From positions 1 to 64,000 of the forward strand of contig NZ_FNIT01000008.1 of NCBI RefSeq assembly GCF_900104035.1: a stretch of DNA of 64,000 nucleotides, read 5' to 3'. Below, one piece after another: positions 7,688 through 17,188 of this stretch. Origin of the DNA: Aureimonas jatrophae. GTDB taxonomy: Bacteria; Pseudomonadota; Alphaproteobacteria; Rhizobiales; Rhizobiaceae. How positions within the stretch are numbered: the stretch's first letter is position 1; each line of letters starts with the position of its first letter. The position numbers and the translations under genes were made by a program. The notes under the pieces were generated by a model that searched no databases, was not told where the DNA came from, and saw only the letters and a list, made by a program, of their open reading frames with translations.

Positions 7688-8587
7688 TCAACCGAACTCG
7701 GCGGCGACGCGGTGCAGGATCGAGTGGCGCCGGGCCAACGCCTCGATATCGCGCGAGTAGCCGCCGCCGATGACGCCGGCGATCGGCAGGCCGCGCTCGC
7801 GGCAGGTGCCGATCACGCGCCGGTCCCGCTCCGCCAATCCTGCGTCGCTCAAGGCGAGGCGGCCCAGCCGGTCGTCGCGGTGCGGATCGACGCCCGCATT
7901 GTAGAAGACGATGTCGGGCCGTGCCTCGCGGATCGCCCGGTCCAGAAGGTCCGGCAGAAGCGCGAGATAGGCGTCGTCCTCCAGGCCGTCGGGCAGGGCG
8001 ACGTCGAGATCGGAGCGCGCCTTTTCGGTCGGATAGTTGCGCTCGGCATGCATCGACAGCGTGAACACGGCCGGATCTTCGGCGAAGATGCGCGCCGTTC
8101 CGTCGCCCTGATGAACGTCGCAGTCGAAGACGAGGACGCGGCTGACGTCGCCCTCGGCCAGAAGCACGTGCGCGGCCACCGCCACGTCGTTGAACACCGA
8201 GAAGCCCGCACCCCCACTTGGGCCCGCATGATGGCTCCCACCCGCCGTGTTGCAGGCGAGTCCGCCCTCCAGCGCTAGGCGCGCCGCCAGCAGCGTCCCG
8301 CCCACGGCGCAGCGCGAGCGCATCGCGACACGCGCATCGACCGGGAAGCCGATCAGCTTTTCGCGCTCGCGCGAAACGCTCTGCGTCAGAACCGCCTCGA
8401 CGTAGAACGGGTCGTGCGCAAGTTCCAGCCAGGCGGAAAGCGCGGGGGCGGGCACCTCGAAGCCGCCGGGCGCCACGAGCCCGTCTTCCACCAGGATCTC
8501 GGCGAGCCGCGTGAACTTGCGCATCGGAAAGCGGTGCGCGGGATCGAACTCGGCGTCGAACGCGGGATGGTGGATCAGCGGGGGCAT
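7688..8587 (-). CDS. Histone deacetylase-family amidohydrolase
   Basis: The 299-residue product is a zinc-dependent deacetylase of the arginase/HDAC fold (class IV-like bacterial group). Visible signatures are GGSHHAGP with the His119-His120 catalytic pair, the zinc-binding DCDVHQGDGT (D155, D157, H159) and YNAGVDPHRDD, whose D234 completes the metal site. Bacterial members act on acetylated small molecules such as polyamines, or on proteins. The gene stands alone and converges on the DUF6460 gene with a 13-bp gap. Confidence 0.9.
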   Translation of the reverse strand: MPPLIHHPAFDAEFDPAHRFPMRKFTRLAEILVEDGLVAPGGFEVPAPALSAWLELAHDPFYVEAVLTQSVSREREKLIGFPVDARVAMRSRCAVGGTLLAARLALEGGLACNTAGGSHHAGPSGGAGFSVFNDVAVAAHVLLAEGDVSRVLVFDCDVHQGDGTARIFAEDPAVFTLSMHAERNYPTEKARSDLDVALPDGLEDDAYLALLPDLLDRAIREARPDIVFYNAGVDPHRDDRLGRLALSDAGLAERDRRVIGTCRERGLPIAGVIGGGYSRDIEALARRHSILHRVAAEFG

Positions 8588-8608
8588 CGGGCGACCGCGC
8601 GCTCGGCG

Positions 8609-9727
8609 TCAGGCGCGCTGCACCTCCCAGCCGAGCGGAGGGTCGCGGGCCAGGATCTCGTCGACCTTGGTGTCCCGGATCTGGCGGATCGTGTCGGAGC
8701 CGGTCTTGTCGAGATAGCGGATCATGCCGTTGAGAATGCGGATCGGGAGTTCCGGGCCGCCATAGATCAGCGACGTGTAGAGCTGCACGAGATCGGCGCC
8801 AGCCTCCATCTTGCCGAGCGCGGTGCGTGCGCTCTCGACCCCGCCCGCTCCGATCAGGGGGAAGTCGGAGCCGAGCGCGCGGCGGAAGGCGGCCAGCGCG
8901 TAGGTCGAGCGCGAAAAGAGCGGGCGCCCCGAAAGGCCGCCCGTCTCGTTGGCGAAGCGCCGGCCCTCGACGCCCTGACGCGAAAGCGTCGTGTTGGACA
9001 CGATCAGCCCGTCCACCTTGCGACGCAGCGCGGTCTCGGCGATCGCCTCGATCTCGTCTCGCGACAGGTCGGGCGCGACCTTCACGAAGAGGGGACGACG
9101 CTCCTCGGCCAGGATCGCGGCCGCCCCGTCGCGCGCGGCAACCGAATGCTCTAGAAGCTCATCCAGCGACGAACCCTTCTGCAGATCGCGCAGGCCCGGC
9201 GTGTTGGGCGAGGAGATGTTGACGGTGAGGTAGGAGGAGAGCGGCAGGAAGCGATGGATGCCGGCGACATAGTCGCCGATCCGGTCGCTCGTGTCCTTGT
9301 TGGCGCCGATGTTGACACCCACGATGCCGCCGCGCCGGCGTCTCGCCTCGAGGCGCTCGGCAACGTCGGCATGGCCCTCGTTGTTGAAGCCGAGACGGTT
9401 GATCACCGCAAAGGACTCCGGCAGCCGGAAGATGCGGGGCCGCTCGTTGCCCTCCTGCGGCTGGGGCGTGACGGTGCCGATCTCGACGAAGCCGAAGCCG
9501 AGCCTCAGCAGCGCATCGGGCGCCTCGGCGTTCTTGTCGTAGCCGGCCGCCAGACCTAGCGGGTTGGGAAAGCGCAGCCCCGCCACCTCGACGCGCAACC
9601 GCGCGTCCAGCGGCAGGTCCTGACGCTTGAAGAGGCCGCGCTTCAGCGCTTCCAGCGACAGACCGTGGGCGCGTTCGGGGTCGAGCGCGAAGAGAACCGG
9701 CCGGGCGAAGCGATAGAGCCGGCTCAC
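8609..9727 (-). CDS. pyrD: Dihydroorotate dehydrogenase (quinone), class 2
   Basis: PyrD oxidises dihydroorotate to orotate, passing electrons through FMN to membrane quinone in pyrimidine synthesis. The 372-residue product is of class 2 length, with an N-terminal amphipathic helix region (SRLYRFARPVLFALDPERAHGL) for membrane attachment. It has the family motifs GFGFVEIGTVTPQPQEGNERPRIFRL and NISSPNTPGLRDLQ, the latter holding the catalytic serine. The start is GTG at 9727, inside a GTGA overlap with the stop of the DUF952 gene, so the two are translationally coupled. Confidence 0.97.
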   Translation of the reverse strand: MSRLYRFARPVLFALDPERAHGLSLEALKRGLFKRQDLPLDARLRVEVAGLRFPNPLGLAAGYDKNAEAPDALLRLGFGFVEIGTVTPQPQEGNERPRIFRLPESFAVINRLGFNNEGHADVAERLEARRRRGGIVGVNIGANKDTSDRIGDYVAGIHRFLPLSSYLTVNISSPNTPGLRDLQKGSSLDELLEHSVAARDGAAAILAEERRPLFVKVAPDLSRDEIEAIAETALRRKVDGLIVSNTTLSRQGVEGRRFANETGGLSGRPLFSRSTYALAAFRRALGSDFPLIGAGGVESARTALGKMEAGADLVQLYTSLIYGGPELPIRILNGMIRYLDKTGSDTIRQIRDTKVDEILARDPPLGWEVQRA

Positions 9728-10077
9728 CGGAGGCTGTCCGGGAAGTGGTGACCGTCGCCGTCGCGGTAGTCGATGTCCTCGACATACAGCACCGCATCGA
9801 GATCGAGTGGCTCGTAGAGATGGGGGAACAGGGCGCCCCCGCGCGAGGGCTCCCAGCGCAACGCCGCGCCGAGCACGGCCGGGTCCACCGCCACCATTAC
9901 CAGCGCGCGCTCGTCCGCGAAGTGCTTGGCGGCCGTCTCGCGCACCTGCGCCGCCGTCGAGAAGTGGATGAAGCCGTCCTGAAGATCGACGGTCGATCCC
10001 TCGAAACGGCCGCGATCCTCGGCCTCGAGCCAGAGTGTGCGGGACAGGAGCTTGTAGATCGGGGCGTGCGGGCTCAT
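9724..10077 (-). CDS. DUF952 family protein
   Basis: The 117-residue product starts MSPHAPIYKLLSRTLWLEAE and carries GFIHFSTAAQV and PHLYEPLDL, typical of DUF952 (a small alpha+beta domain related to ADP-ribosyltransferase-like folds). A longer in-frame extension upstream lacks family similarity, so ATG 10077 was chosen. It overlaps the pyrD start by four bases. Function is not established. Confidence 0.85.
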   Translation of the reverse strand: MSPHAPIYKLLSRTLWLEAEDRGRFEGSTVDLQDGFIHFSTAAQVRETAAKHFADERALVMVAVDPAVLGAALRWEPSRGGALFPHLYEPLDLDAVLYVEDIDYRDGDGHHFPDSLR

Positions 10078-10109
10078 GCCTCTCGCGGTGCCAGAGGGAG
10101 GGGCGAAAA

Positions 10110-11111
10110 TCAATCCTGCGAGAGGACGCGGGACGAAGCGTCGCCGAGATGGCGCAGGAGAAAGGCTGCCATCAAAGCCTCCGAGCGCCGCGCGGCCTCC
10201 GAGGCGAAGGCCTGGTAGACATGGCAACCGTCGGGCTGGACGTCGAGCTCGGTCCGGTTACCCGCGGCCAGCCAGCGGGCGGCCATGAAGAGCGTGTCGT
10301 CGAGCAGGAGGTCGCGCGTGCCCACGCCGAAGAGCGCGGGCGGCAGGCGTTCGAGCCCGGCAAACAGCGGCGAGACCGCGGGATCGCGCAAGGCCAAGCT
10401 GTCGGGCACGAAGCGCTGGACGAACTCCACTACGTCCTGCGTGTTGAGAACGAGGCGCTCGGACCCGAAGGATCGCACCGAGGGCGTCAGCGACAGATCA
10501 TAGGCGCCGGCCACGAGATTGGCGGCGTGAAACGGCGTCTGGTCGTGGAGGTCGCGCAGGCGCAGGAGGACCAGCACCGAGAGATGGGCGCCCGCCGACT
10601 CGCCGCCGATGGCGAGCCGACCGGTCGGCGCGCCGTCCACCTCGCCTCGCAGAAGAGCCAGGGCCGCGTCCTCGCAATCGTCGGGGGCGGCCGGAAAGGG
10701 ATGTTCGGGCGCGAGCCGGTAGTCCACCGACACGCTGACAAGACCGGTCGCTTCCACGAGGCGTCGCAACCTCGCATCGTTCTCGGTGGCTTCGCCGAAC
10801 ACCCAGCCGCCGCCGTGGATGTGGAGATAGGTGCCGATCGCCGCCCGGGTGGCGGGGCGCAGGATCCGCAAGGGTATGGGATGGCCGGCCCGGCCGCGCA
10901 CGCTCACGATGCTCGCATCCGGGTCGGGCTGAAGCCCCGGAAACACGCCGCGCCCCTCGCGCCGGGCCTGGCGCACGGTTTCCAGCGGCAGGTCCCAGGC
11001 GCTCGGCATCGAGGCCTGGAAGCTCTCGATCTCGGCATTGATGCGCTTCAGCTCGGCGTCGCCCGCTTCCAGCGCGAAGGGTGCGGCCGCGATCAGTTTC
11101 TCGTCGGTCAT
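10110..11111 (-). CDS. Alpha/beta hydrolase of the hormone-sensitive lipase family
   Basis: This 333-residue esterase has the oxyanion-hole motif HGGGW at 99-103 and the nucleophile elbow GGESAGA with Ser172. An Asp in GTRDLLLDD (about 274-282) and a His in DGCHVYQAF near 303 complete the triad. These are the hallmarks of bacterial HSL-type (family IV) esterases acting on short acyl esters. It lies 32 bp upstream of the DUF952-pyrD pair on the same strand and may share its transcript. Natural substrate unknown. Confidence 0.9.
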   Translation of the reverse strand: MTDEKLIAAAPFALEAGDAELKRINAEIESFQASMPSAWDLPLETVRQARREGRGVFPGLQPDPDASIVSVRGRAGHPIPLRILRPATRAAIGTYLHIHGGGWVFGEATENDARLRRLVEATGLVSVSVDYRLAPEHPFPAAPDDCEDAALALLRGEVDGAPTGRLAIGGESAGAHLSVLVLLRLRDLHDQTPFHAANLVAGAYDLSLTPSVRSFGSERLVLNTQDVVEFVQRFVPDSLALRDPAVSPLFAGLERLPPALFGVGTRDLLLDDTLFMAARWLAAGNRTELDVQPDGCHVYQAFASEAARRSEALMAAFLLRHLGDASSRVLSQD

Positions 11112-11233
11112 GGGTCAAACGCTCCGGCTGTGATTTCGCCTGCAACCCGAGGCCAAGGCCGACGGTTGCCTGAAACCCCGGCAAGAATAGCGCGCCGCAT
11201 TGCGGTCGCTACGCCCCAGCGGATCCATGACCC

Positions 11234-11671
11234 ATGCAGACGCTCGACCAGCAGTTCATCGCGACGCTCCGCTTCGAAACGCGCGGGCGCGGGCTTCAGG
11301 ACATCACCGCCTCGCTCGCCGCCCGCCTGGGCGAGGAAGGGGCGGGTGATGGCCTGCTGACGATCTTCCTGCGCCACACCTCGGCCTCGCTGACGATCCA
11401 GGAGAATGCCGATCCCGACGTTCGCACGGACCTTCTCGCCGCCTTCGACCGTCTGGCGCCCGAGACGGCACCCTACGTCCATACGATCGAGGGACCCGAC
11501 GACATGCCCGCCCATATCAAGTCGGTTCTAAGCGGCGTCAGCCTGTCGGTGCCGGTGGAGAACGGACGCATGATGCTCGGCACCTGGCAGGGCGTCTACC
11601 TGTTCGAGCATCGCCGCCGGCCCCACCGGCGCGAGGTGGCGCTGCATTTCCTGGGGACGAAGCGCCGCTAG
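11234..11671 (+). CDS. YjbQ/UPF0047 family protein
   Basis: The 145-residue protein belongs to the YjbQ family, reported to have weak thiamine-phosphate synthase activity. Its core signature LRHTSASLTIQENADPDVRTD and the later GPDDMPAHIKS are intact, as is GTWQGVYLFEHR near the C-terminus. Length is normal. It is a single gene, divergent from the esterase gene. Confidence 0.9.
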   Translation: MQTLDQQFIATLRFETRGRGLQDITASLAARLGEEGAGDGLLTIFLRHTSASLTIQENADPDVRTDLLAAFDRLAPETAPYVHTIEGPDDMPAHIKSVLSGVSLSVPVENGRMMLGTWQGVYLFEHRRRPHRREVALHFLGTKRR

Positions 11672-11713
11672 CGCCGTGACGTTTCCCGCGCAGGTTGCCT
11701 TCACGGTTCCACA

Positions 11714-11738
11714 CGGTCACTCTTTCGTGTGGCTACCT
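11714..11738 (+). terminator. Weak hairpin between yjbQ-like gene and mscL
   Basis: CCACACG and CGTGTGG form a 7-bp stem just upstream of mscL. It could end the previous transcript or shape the mscL leader. No U-tract follows. Confidence 0.3.
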
Positions 11739-11759
11739 TAGCGTGAAGGAGACAGACCC

Positions 11760-12215
11760 GTGCTCAAGGAGTTTCGCGAGTTCGCCCTGAAGGGCAACAT
11801 GGTCGACCTTGCCATCGGCATCATCATCGGCGCGGCCTTTTCGGGCCTCGTGAACTCGGTGGTGGCCGACCTGTTCATGCCGATCATCGGCCTGATCACG
11901 GGCGGCGTCGACTTCACCAACAAGTTCGTCGCCTTGTCGTCCAACGTCACCGCGACCAGCCTGGCCCAGGCGCGCGAGCAGGGACCTGTCCTGGCCTACG
12001 GCAACTTCATCACGCTTCTCATCAACTTCGTGATCGTGGCCTTCGTGCTGTTCCTGGTGGTGAAGGGCATGAACCGCCTGAAGCGCCGCGAGGAGGCCAA
12101 GCCCGCCGAGGAGAAGAAGGTGCCGCGCGAGGAGGAACTCCTGGAGGAGATCCGCGACCTTCTGGCCAGCGGACGCGGGGCGCGTCCGGGCCAGGTGCCG
12201 GGCATCGGTCTCTGA
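11760..12215 (+). CDS. mscL: Large-conductance mechanosensitive channel
   Basis: MscL is the pentameric inner-membrane channel that opens at high membrane tension and protects against hypo-osmotic shock. The 151-residue product has the amphipathic N-terminus and TM1 signature [20 protein letters not shown], the periplasmic loop, TM2 ([20 protein letters not shown]) and the cytoplasmic bundle ending in acidic [12 protein letters not shown]. It starts with GTG at 11760, preceded by AAGGAG. Confidence 0.97.
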   Translation: MLKEFREFALKGNMVDLAIGIIIGAAFSGLVNSVVADLFMPIIGLITGGVDFTNKFVALSSNVTATSLAQAREQGPVLAYGNFITLLINFVIVAFVLFLVVKGMNRLKRREEAKPAEEKKVPREEELLEEIRDLLASGRGARPGQVPGIGL

Positions 12216-12325
12216 CACCCCACGGGGGTTGACGCCGGGCCCGGGAAGGCGGAGCACAGCGATGGTCGGCAGGGCGCTTTGCGGCGCCGGCCGGCGTCCT
12301 GCCCGCATTGCCCTTCCGGATGCCC

Positions 12326-13495
12326 ATGAGCCTTCTTCAACGCCTGCGCCCCGCCGCTCTCGCCGCACCCGAGAGCGGCATCGTCCGGGTGATCAACCAT
12401 GCGCGCGGCCGTGAGGGACTGATCCCACTGTGGGCGGGCGAAGGGGACCTGCCGACCCCCGCCTTCATCGCGGATGCCGCCGCGCAGAGCCTGCAGGCGG
12501 GCGAGACCTTCTACACCTGGCAGCGCGGCATCCCGGACCTGCGCGAGGCGCTCGCGGACTACGTCGCGCGGCTCTACGACCGTCCGACCGCGCCCGAGCG
12601 CATCTTCGTGACGGGTTCGGGCATGCACGCCATCCAGACCGTGATCGCAGCGCTGGCCGGGACGGGCGACGAGATCGTCTTCGTCGCTCCGCTCTGGCCG
12701 AACTTCGCGGCCGCCGCCGGGCTGGCGGGCGCGCGGCCCGTCGAAGTGCCTCTCGAGATCCGCGACGGCGCCTGGCGGCTCGATCTCGTTCAGCTCGCGG
12801 CGGCGATCACCCCGCGCACGCGTGCGATCTTCCTGAACACGCCCAACAACCCGACCGGCTGGACGGCGGATGCGCAGACGATCCGCGCGGTGCTGGACCT
12901 CGCGCGCGAGCGGGGCGTGTTCGTGATCGCCGACGAGATCTACAGCCGCTTCTTCTACGCCGGCACGCGCGCGCCCTCGTTCCACGACGAGATGCGGGAC
13001 GACGATCCCGTGATCTTCGTCAACTCCTTCTCCAAGAACTGGGCGATGACGGGCTGGCGGGTCGGCTGGATCGAGGCGCCGGCCGCCTTCGGCGACGTCG
13101 TCGAGAACCTCGTGCAGTATTCCAACTCCGGGGTTGCCGCCTTCATGCAGCGCGGGGCCGTGGCCGCGATCCGGGAGGGCGAATCCTTTGTCGCGTCCCA
13201 GGTCGAGCGGGCGGGCGCGGCGCGGGACCTCTTCTGCGACGCGCTGCTGGCCACCAACCGCGTGCGCCTCGTCAAGCCCGAGGGCGCGTTCTACGCCTTC
13301 TTCGCGATCGACGGGATCGAGGACGGAATGACGGCCGCGCTGCGCATCGCCGACGAGGCGAATGTGGGCCTTGCTCCCGGCGCCGCCTTCGGACCGACCA
13401 CTGAGAACTACCTGCGGGCCTGCTTCCATCGTCGCCTCGACGAGGTGGAGGAGGCCGCCGACCGGCTCGTTCGCTGGATCGGACGCGCCACGTGA
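12326..13495 (+). CDS. PLP-dependent aminotransferase, fold type I (AspC-like)
   Basis: The product is about 389 residues from ATG 12326 (MSLLQRL...). ATG 12320 is equally possible. Class I/II aminotransferase signatures are NTPNNPTGW, IADEIYSRF and NSFSKNWAMTGWRVGW, with the PLP-binding Lys at about 237 and the carboxylate-binding Arg in FHRR-like C-terminal sequence. It transfers amino groups between amino acids and 2-oxo acids. Exact specificity is not evident. Its stop overlaps the GTG of the next gene. Confidence 0.9.
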   Translation: MSLLQRLRPAALAAPESGIVRVINHARGREGLIPLWAGEGDLPTPAFIADAAAQSLQAGETFYTWQRGIPDLREALADYVARLYDRPTAPERIFVTGSGMHAIQTVIAALAGTGDEIVFVAPLWPNFAAAAGLAGARPVEVPLEIRDGAWRLDLVQLAAAITPRTRAIFLNTPNNPTGWTADAQTIRAVLDLARERGVFVIADEIYSRFFYAGTRAPSFHDEMRDDDPVIFVNSFSKNWAMTGWRVGWIEAPAAFGDVVENLVQYSNSGVAAFMQRGAVAAIREGESFVASQVERAGAARDLFCDALLATNRVRLVKPEGAFYAFFAIDGIEDGMTAALRIADEANVGLAPGAAFGPTTENYLRACFHRRLDEVEEAADRLVRWIGRAT

Positions 13496-14598
13496 GCGTC
13501 GCCGCGGCGCAGGGCAGCGCCGCGCGCCTCGGACTGACCCTCCTCGTCGGCTCCGCGGGCGGCGCGCTCGCGACGCTTCTCGATCTGCCGGTGAGCTGGC
13601 TTCTGGGCTCGACCCTGGCCGTGGCCGTGGCGGGTCTGTCGGGCCTGCGCGTTCATCTGCCGAACCGGTTGCGCGACCTCGTCTTCTTTGTTCTCGGCAT
13701 CCAGGCGGGATCCGGCGTGACGCCGGAGGTGCTGGGTCAGCTCGCGTTGTGGCCCTTGTCCTTCGCGATCCAGATGGGGGGCGTCGTTCTGGTCGTGATC
13801 GCGACCCGCGCCTTTCTCCAGCACGTCTTCGGCTGGGATCGCGAGACGGCGCTCTTCGCCGCCATGCCGGGCGCCTTATCGTTCGTGCTCGCCGCCGCCT
13901 CGCAGACGCGCGCCGACATGACCCGCATCGTGGTGGTTCAGTCCATGCGGCTTCTTCTCCTGATCGGCGCGCTGACGCCTCTCCTGGGATGGCTGGAGGG
14001 CGGCGACGTGGTCGCGCAAGGATTGCGAGGCGGCGCGATCGGTGCCTGGTGGCAGTACCTTCTCCTTGTCGGCATCTGCCTGGCGCTGGCCGCGGCCGGC
14101 GTCGCGACCAAGGTGCCGGGCGGCCTCATCCTCGGCGCCATGCTCGGCAGTGCGCTCATGCACGGCTCGCAGATCGCGGCGGTCGCGATACCCAACGAGA
14201 TCGCCATCCCCGCGCTGGTGATCCTCGGTTGCGTGATCGGCGGACGCCTGCGCCCCGAGGATCGAGCCTCGATGCTGCCGTTGCTGCCGGCCTCGCTCGG
14301 CGCCTTCGTGATCGGCGTCGTCCTGTCGGGACTGGCCGGGCTTGTCGCGCTCGTCGCGCTCGGCATCGATTTCGGCAAGATCGCGCTGGCCTACGCACCC
14401 GGCGCCCTGGAGGCGCTGACGGTTCTAGCCTTTCAGTTCGATCTCGACCCGGCCTATGTCGCCGCGCACCACGTCGTGCGCTTCGTGGCGCTGGCGCTGG
14501 CCGTGCCGCTTCTGGCGCGGCGTCTCCCGTCGCGGCAGGCCGAGGTGGCCGGCGACGCCGCCGCGCGCGACACCGAGGATCCGGCCGACCGCACGTGA
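13492..14598 (+). CDS. AbrB-family (PF05145) integral membrane protein
   Basis: The 368-residue protein has about ten hydrophobic segments and two related halves, each with a PVSWLLGSTLA or PGGLILGAMLGSALMHG type motif, as in the AbrB duplication family once annotated as putative ammonia monooxygenase. Members are membrane proteins of unclear transport role. The start GTG 13492 overlaps the aminotransferase stop by four bases (GTGA), so the two are co-translated. Confidence 0.85.
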   Translation: MSVAAAQGSAARLGLTLLVGSAGGALATLLDLPVSWLLGSTLAVAVAGLSGLRVHLPNRLRDLVFFVLGIQAGSGVTPEVLGQLALWPLSFAIQMGGVVLVVIATRAFLQHVFGWDRETALFAAMPGALSFVLAAASQTRADMTRIVVVQSMRLLLLIGALTPLLGWLEGGDVVAQGLRGGAIGAWWQYLLLVGICLALAAAGVATKVPGGLILGAMLGSALMHGSQIAAVAIPNEIAIPALVILGCVIGGRLRPEDRASMLPLLPASLGAFVIGVVLSGLAGLVALVALGIDFGKIALAYAPGALEALTVLAFQFDLDPAYVAAHHVVRFVALALAVPLLARRLPSRQAEVAGDAAARDTEDPADRT

Positions 14599-14603
14599 AA
14601 CGA

Positions 14604-14637
14604 CGAGGGGCCGGGTTATCGCTCGCCCGGCCCCTCG
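14604..14637. terminator. Strong hairpin between convergent genes
   Basis: CGAGGGGCCGGG (14604-14615) pairs perfectly with CCCGGCCCCTCG (14626-14637) around a 10-nt loop. It lies between the AbrB-family gene and the end of hemA and could terminate both. The flanks are only weakly T-rich. Confidence 0.7.
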
Positions 14638-14662
14638 ATCGGTCAGTTCGTTTTCGTGAGTC

Positions 14663-15946
14663 TCAGCCGCCGGCCTGCGCCACCAGAAGCGCCGGCATCC
14701 GCTCGGGCGCTCGCTCGCTCGCCTCGCCGCGCTCGGAGGCGAAGGGAATGCCGAGCGCCGACCAGGTCTCGCGCAGCGCCTCGCGCAGATGCGCCACCAG
14801 CGCGTCGTCGTGAAGCGGGGTCGGCGTGATGCGCAGTCGCTCCGTGCCGCGCGGCACGGTCGGGTAGTTGATCGGCTGGATGTAGATGCCGTGCACCTCG
14901 AGCAGCCGGTCGCTCGCCCGCTTGCACAGGTCCGGGTCGCCCACCAGAACCGGCACGATATGCGTGTCGGACGGCATCACCGGCAGGTCGGCCTCGGCCA
15001 GGAGCTGCTTCACCGCGCCGGCCTGACGCTGCTGTCCGGCGCGCTCGGCGCCCGAGGCCTTGAGGTGGCGGATCGAAGCCGTCGCGGCCGCCGCGAGCGC
15101 GGGCGGGAGGGCGGTGGTGAAGATGAAGCCCGGCGCGTAGGAGCGCACCGCGTCGATCACGGCGCGCGAGCCCGCGATATAGCCACCCAGCACGCCGAAG
15201 GCCTTGGCCAGCGTTCCCTCGATCACGTCGAGACGATGCGCGACGCCGTCGCGCTCCGTGATGCCGCCGCCATGCGCGCCGTACATCCCGACCGCATGGA
15301 CCTCGTCGATATAGGTCATCGCGTTGTAGCGGTCGGCGAGGTCGCAGATCGCGGAGATCGGCGCGACGTCGCCGTCCATCGAGTAGACGCTCTCGAAGAC
15401 GATCAGCTTGGGCCGGCCCGGATCCGCGGCGGCCAGCAACTCCTCGAGGTGCTGTAGGTCGTTGTGACGGAAGACCTGCTTGCGCACGCCGGAGCGGCGC
15501 ACGCCCTCGATCATCGAGGCATGGTTCAGCTCGTCCGACAGGATCAGGCAGTCGGGCAGGAGCTTGGCGATGGTCGAGATCGACGCCTCGTTCGACACGA
15601 AGCCCGAGGTGAAGACGAGGGCCGCCTCCTTGCCGTGCAGCTCGGCGAGCTCGCGCTCGAGCTCCACCAGCGGGTGGCTGGTGCCCGAGATGTTGCGCGT
15701 GCCGCCCGCGCCCGAGCCCAGACCCTGCGCGGTCGTGGTCATCGCGTCGATGACGCTCGGGTGCTGGCCCATGCCGAGATAGTCGTTGGAGCACCAGACC
15801 GTGATCTCGCGGCTCTTGCCCTCGTGCCGCCAGAGGGCAGCCGGAAAGCGGCCTGCGATGCGCTCGAGATCGGCGAAGACGCGGTAGCGCTTCTCGGCAT
15901 GAATAGCTTCGATCGCCGCTTCGAAGTGCGAATGGTAGTCGATCAT
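14663..15946 (-). CDS. hemA: 5-aminolevulinate synthase
   Basis: This PLP enzyme condenses glycine and succinyl-CoA to 5-aminolevulinate, the first step of heme synthesis by the C4 route used in alphaproteobacteria. The 427-residue form starts [24 protein letters not shown] at ATG 15946, seven bases after AAGGAG. An upstream ATG precedes that ribosome site and was rejected. The PLP lysine lies in [14 protein letters not shown] at position 248, the same number as in the Rhodobacter enzyme. [22 protein letters not shown] and the C-terminal [10 protein letters not shown] are all present. Confidence 0.97.
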   Translation of the reverse strand: MIDYHSHFEAAIEAIHAEKRYRVFADLERIAGRFPAALWRHEGKSREITVWCSNDYLGMGQHPSVIDAMTTTAQGLGSGAGGTRNISGTSHPLVELERELAELHGKEAALVFTSGFVSNEASISTIAKLLPDCLILSDELNHASMIEGVRRSGVRKQVFRHNDLQHLEELLAAADPGRPKLIVFESVYSMDGDVAPISAICDLADRYNAMTYIDEVHAVGMYGAHGGGITERDGVAHRLDVIEGTLAKAFGVLGGYIAGSRAVIDAVRSYAPGFIFTTALPPALAAAATASIRHLKASGAERAGQQRQAGAVKQLLAEADLPVMPSDTHIVPVLVGDPDLCKRASDRLLEVHGIYIQPINYPTVPRGTERLRITPTPLHDDALVAHLREALRETWSALGIPFASERGEASERAPERMPALLVAQAGG

Positions 15947-16052
15947 GCGGGACTCCTTCATGAGAAGCGTTCTAGGCTTCCCGGCTCCTTGAGTCCACCT
16001 GGACAGACGGTCCTAGGGCCGCTTCGCCGCATGGATCACGCATGCGTTCGTG

Positions 16053-16223
16053 TCATGGCTCACCGTTGTCGGCGGCCATTTCCTCGCCCCCGTCCGGTGC
16101 CTCGCCAGAATCGCGCCTAGCCTTGGCCTGTGCCTTGCGCCGCTTGAGGTTCTCGCGCAGCTGCTCCTCCAGCCGCTTCTGCCGCTGCAGCTTGGCGGGA
16201 TCCTTGGGCGCGTGGTCGCTCAT
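16053..16223 (-). CDS. Small charged conserved hypothetical protein
   Basis: The 56-residue product MSDHAPKDPAKLQRQKRLEE... is almost wholly charged and helical, with a basic middle (RENLKRRKAQAKARR) and an acidic tail. Its ATG overlaps the stop of the epimerase gene (ATGA). The coupling supports it as a real gene, and such short proteins are common downstream of other genes in Rhizobiales. Function unknown. Confidence 0.65.
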   Translation of the reverse strand: MSDHAPKDPAKLQRQKRLEEQLRENLKRRKAQAKARRDSGEAPDGGEEMAADNGEP

Positions 16224-17137
16224 GGCCTGGCTCCGATGCGTTCGAGTTCGCGGATCATGCGGTGGTCCTCCCATCCGAGCGCCTCCAGCGCGCTTGTCGT
16301 GGGACGCCAGTTGGTTTCGCGGCGAAACCGTGCGTCGTGGAACACAAGACTGCCCTCGACGCGCCGCCAGGTCTCGCCGCGTCCCAGAAGCCGGGCGGCC
16401 AGTCGGGGCAGGGCGCTCGGCAACGCAAGTGGGGCGCCGCCGCGCATGGCGCCTGCCATATCACGCAAGGTCGGCGCCTCGTCGGCGGCCACGAGATAGG
16501 GACCGCCCGTCGGCGCACCCTCCAGCGCGCGCGCAAACGCCTCTAGGGCATCGCCAAGCCACAGGACGCTGCGCCGCCCCCCGTCGGGAACGGGCACGGG
16601 CACGGGCAGGCGTGTCAGCCGCCGCAGCTGGGCGATCGCGCCACGCCCGCCGGGACCGAAGACCGGCGGCAGGCGCAGGGCGACACCGCGCGTTGAGCCA
16701 CCCTCGAGCGATTGCGCCAACTCGGCCTCGGCCGCGAGCTTTGAGGCGGCGTAAAGGTTCTGCGGAGCGATGCGCTCCGCTTCCGTGACCGGCGCTTCGC
16801 CGAGGCCATGGACGAGGCCGGTCGACGCCACGACGACCACGCGTGCGCCCACGCCCGCCGCGCGGCTCGCGAGCGCCCGCGTTCCCTGCGCGTTGGCCGC
16901 CATCAGAGCCGCGTCGTCGAGCGCCTCGCGCGCGCCGCGCGCCGGGTTGAGAGCGGCCAGATGCGCCACCGCCTCGATGCCGTCCGGCCAGCCGGTCCAG
17001 TCCCGGACGGCGCGCAGATCGTCTGGTGCCGCGCCATGGCCGCGCAGGAGCGGCACGACCTCGTGGCCGCGCGCTTGCAGGAAGGGAAGAAGATGGCGGC
17101 CGATGAATCCGCGGGAGCCGGTCAGGAGAATGCGCAA
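16220..17137 (-). CDS. NAD-dependent epimerase/dehydratase (extended SDR)
   Basis: The 305-residue protein begins LRILLTGSRGFIGRHLLPFL, whose TGxxGFIG loop binds NAD(P). NLYAASKLAAEAEL supplies the YxxxK catalytic pair, preceded by the VASTGLV serine strand. The likely start is TTG 17137, as no ATG or GTG lies between it and unrelated sequence. It probably modifies a nucleotide sugar. It diverges from a sugar-phosphate transferase gene, which supports a role in surface polysaccharide. Substrate unknown. Confidence 0.82.
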   Translation of the reverse strand: MRILLTGSRGFIGRHLLPFLQARGHEVVPLLRGHGAAPDDLRAVRDWTGWPDGIEAVAHLAALNPARGAREALDDAALMAANAQGTRALASRAAGVGARVVVVASTGLVHGLGEAPVTEAERIAPQNLYAASKLAAEAELAQSLEGGSTRGVALRLPPVFGPGGRGAIAQLRRLTRLPVPVPVPDGGRRSVLWLGDALEAFARALEGAPTGGPYLVAADEAPTLRDMAGAMRGGAPLALPSALPRLAARLLGRGETWRRVEGSLVFHDARFRRETNWRPTTSALEALGWEDHRMIRELERIGARP

Positions 17138-17188
17138 GCGGGGAAACGGTCCTTGTTTCCGGCCGGGTTCTCCGGCAATCGAAGCGCC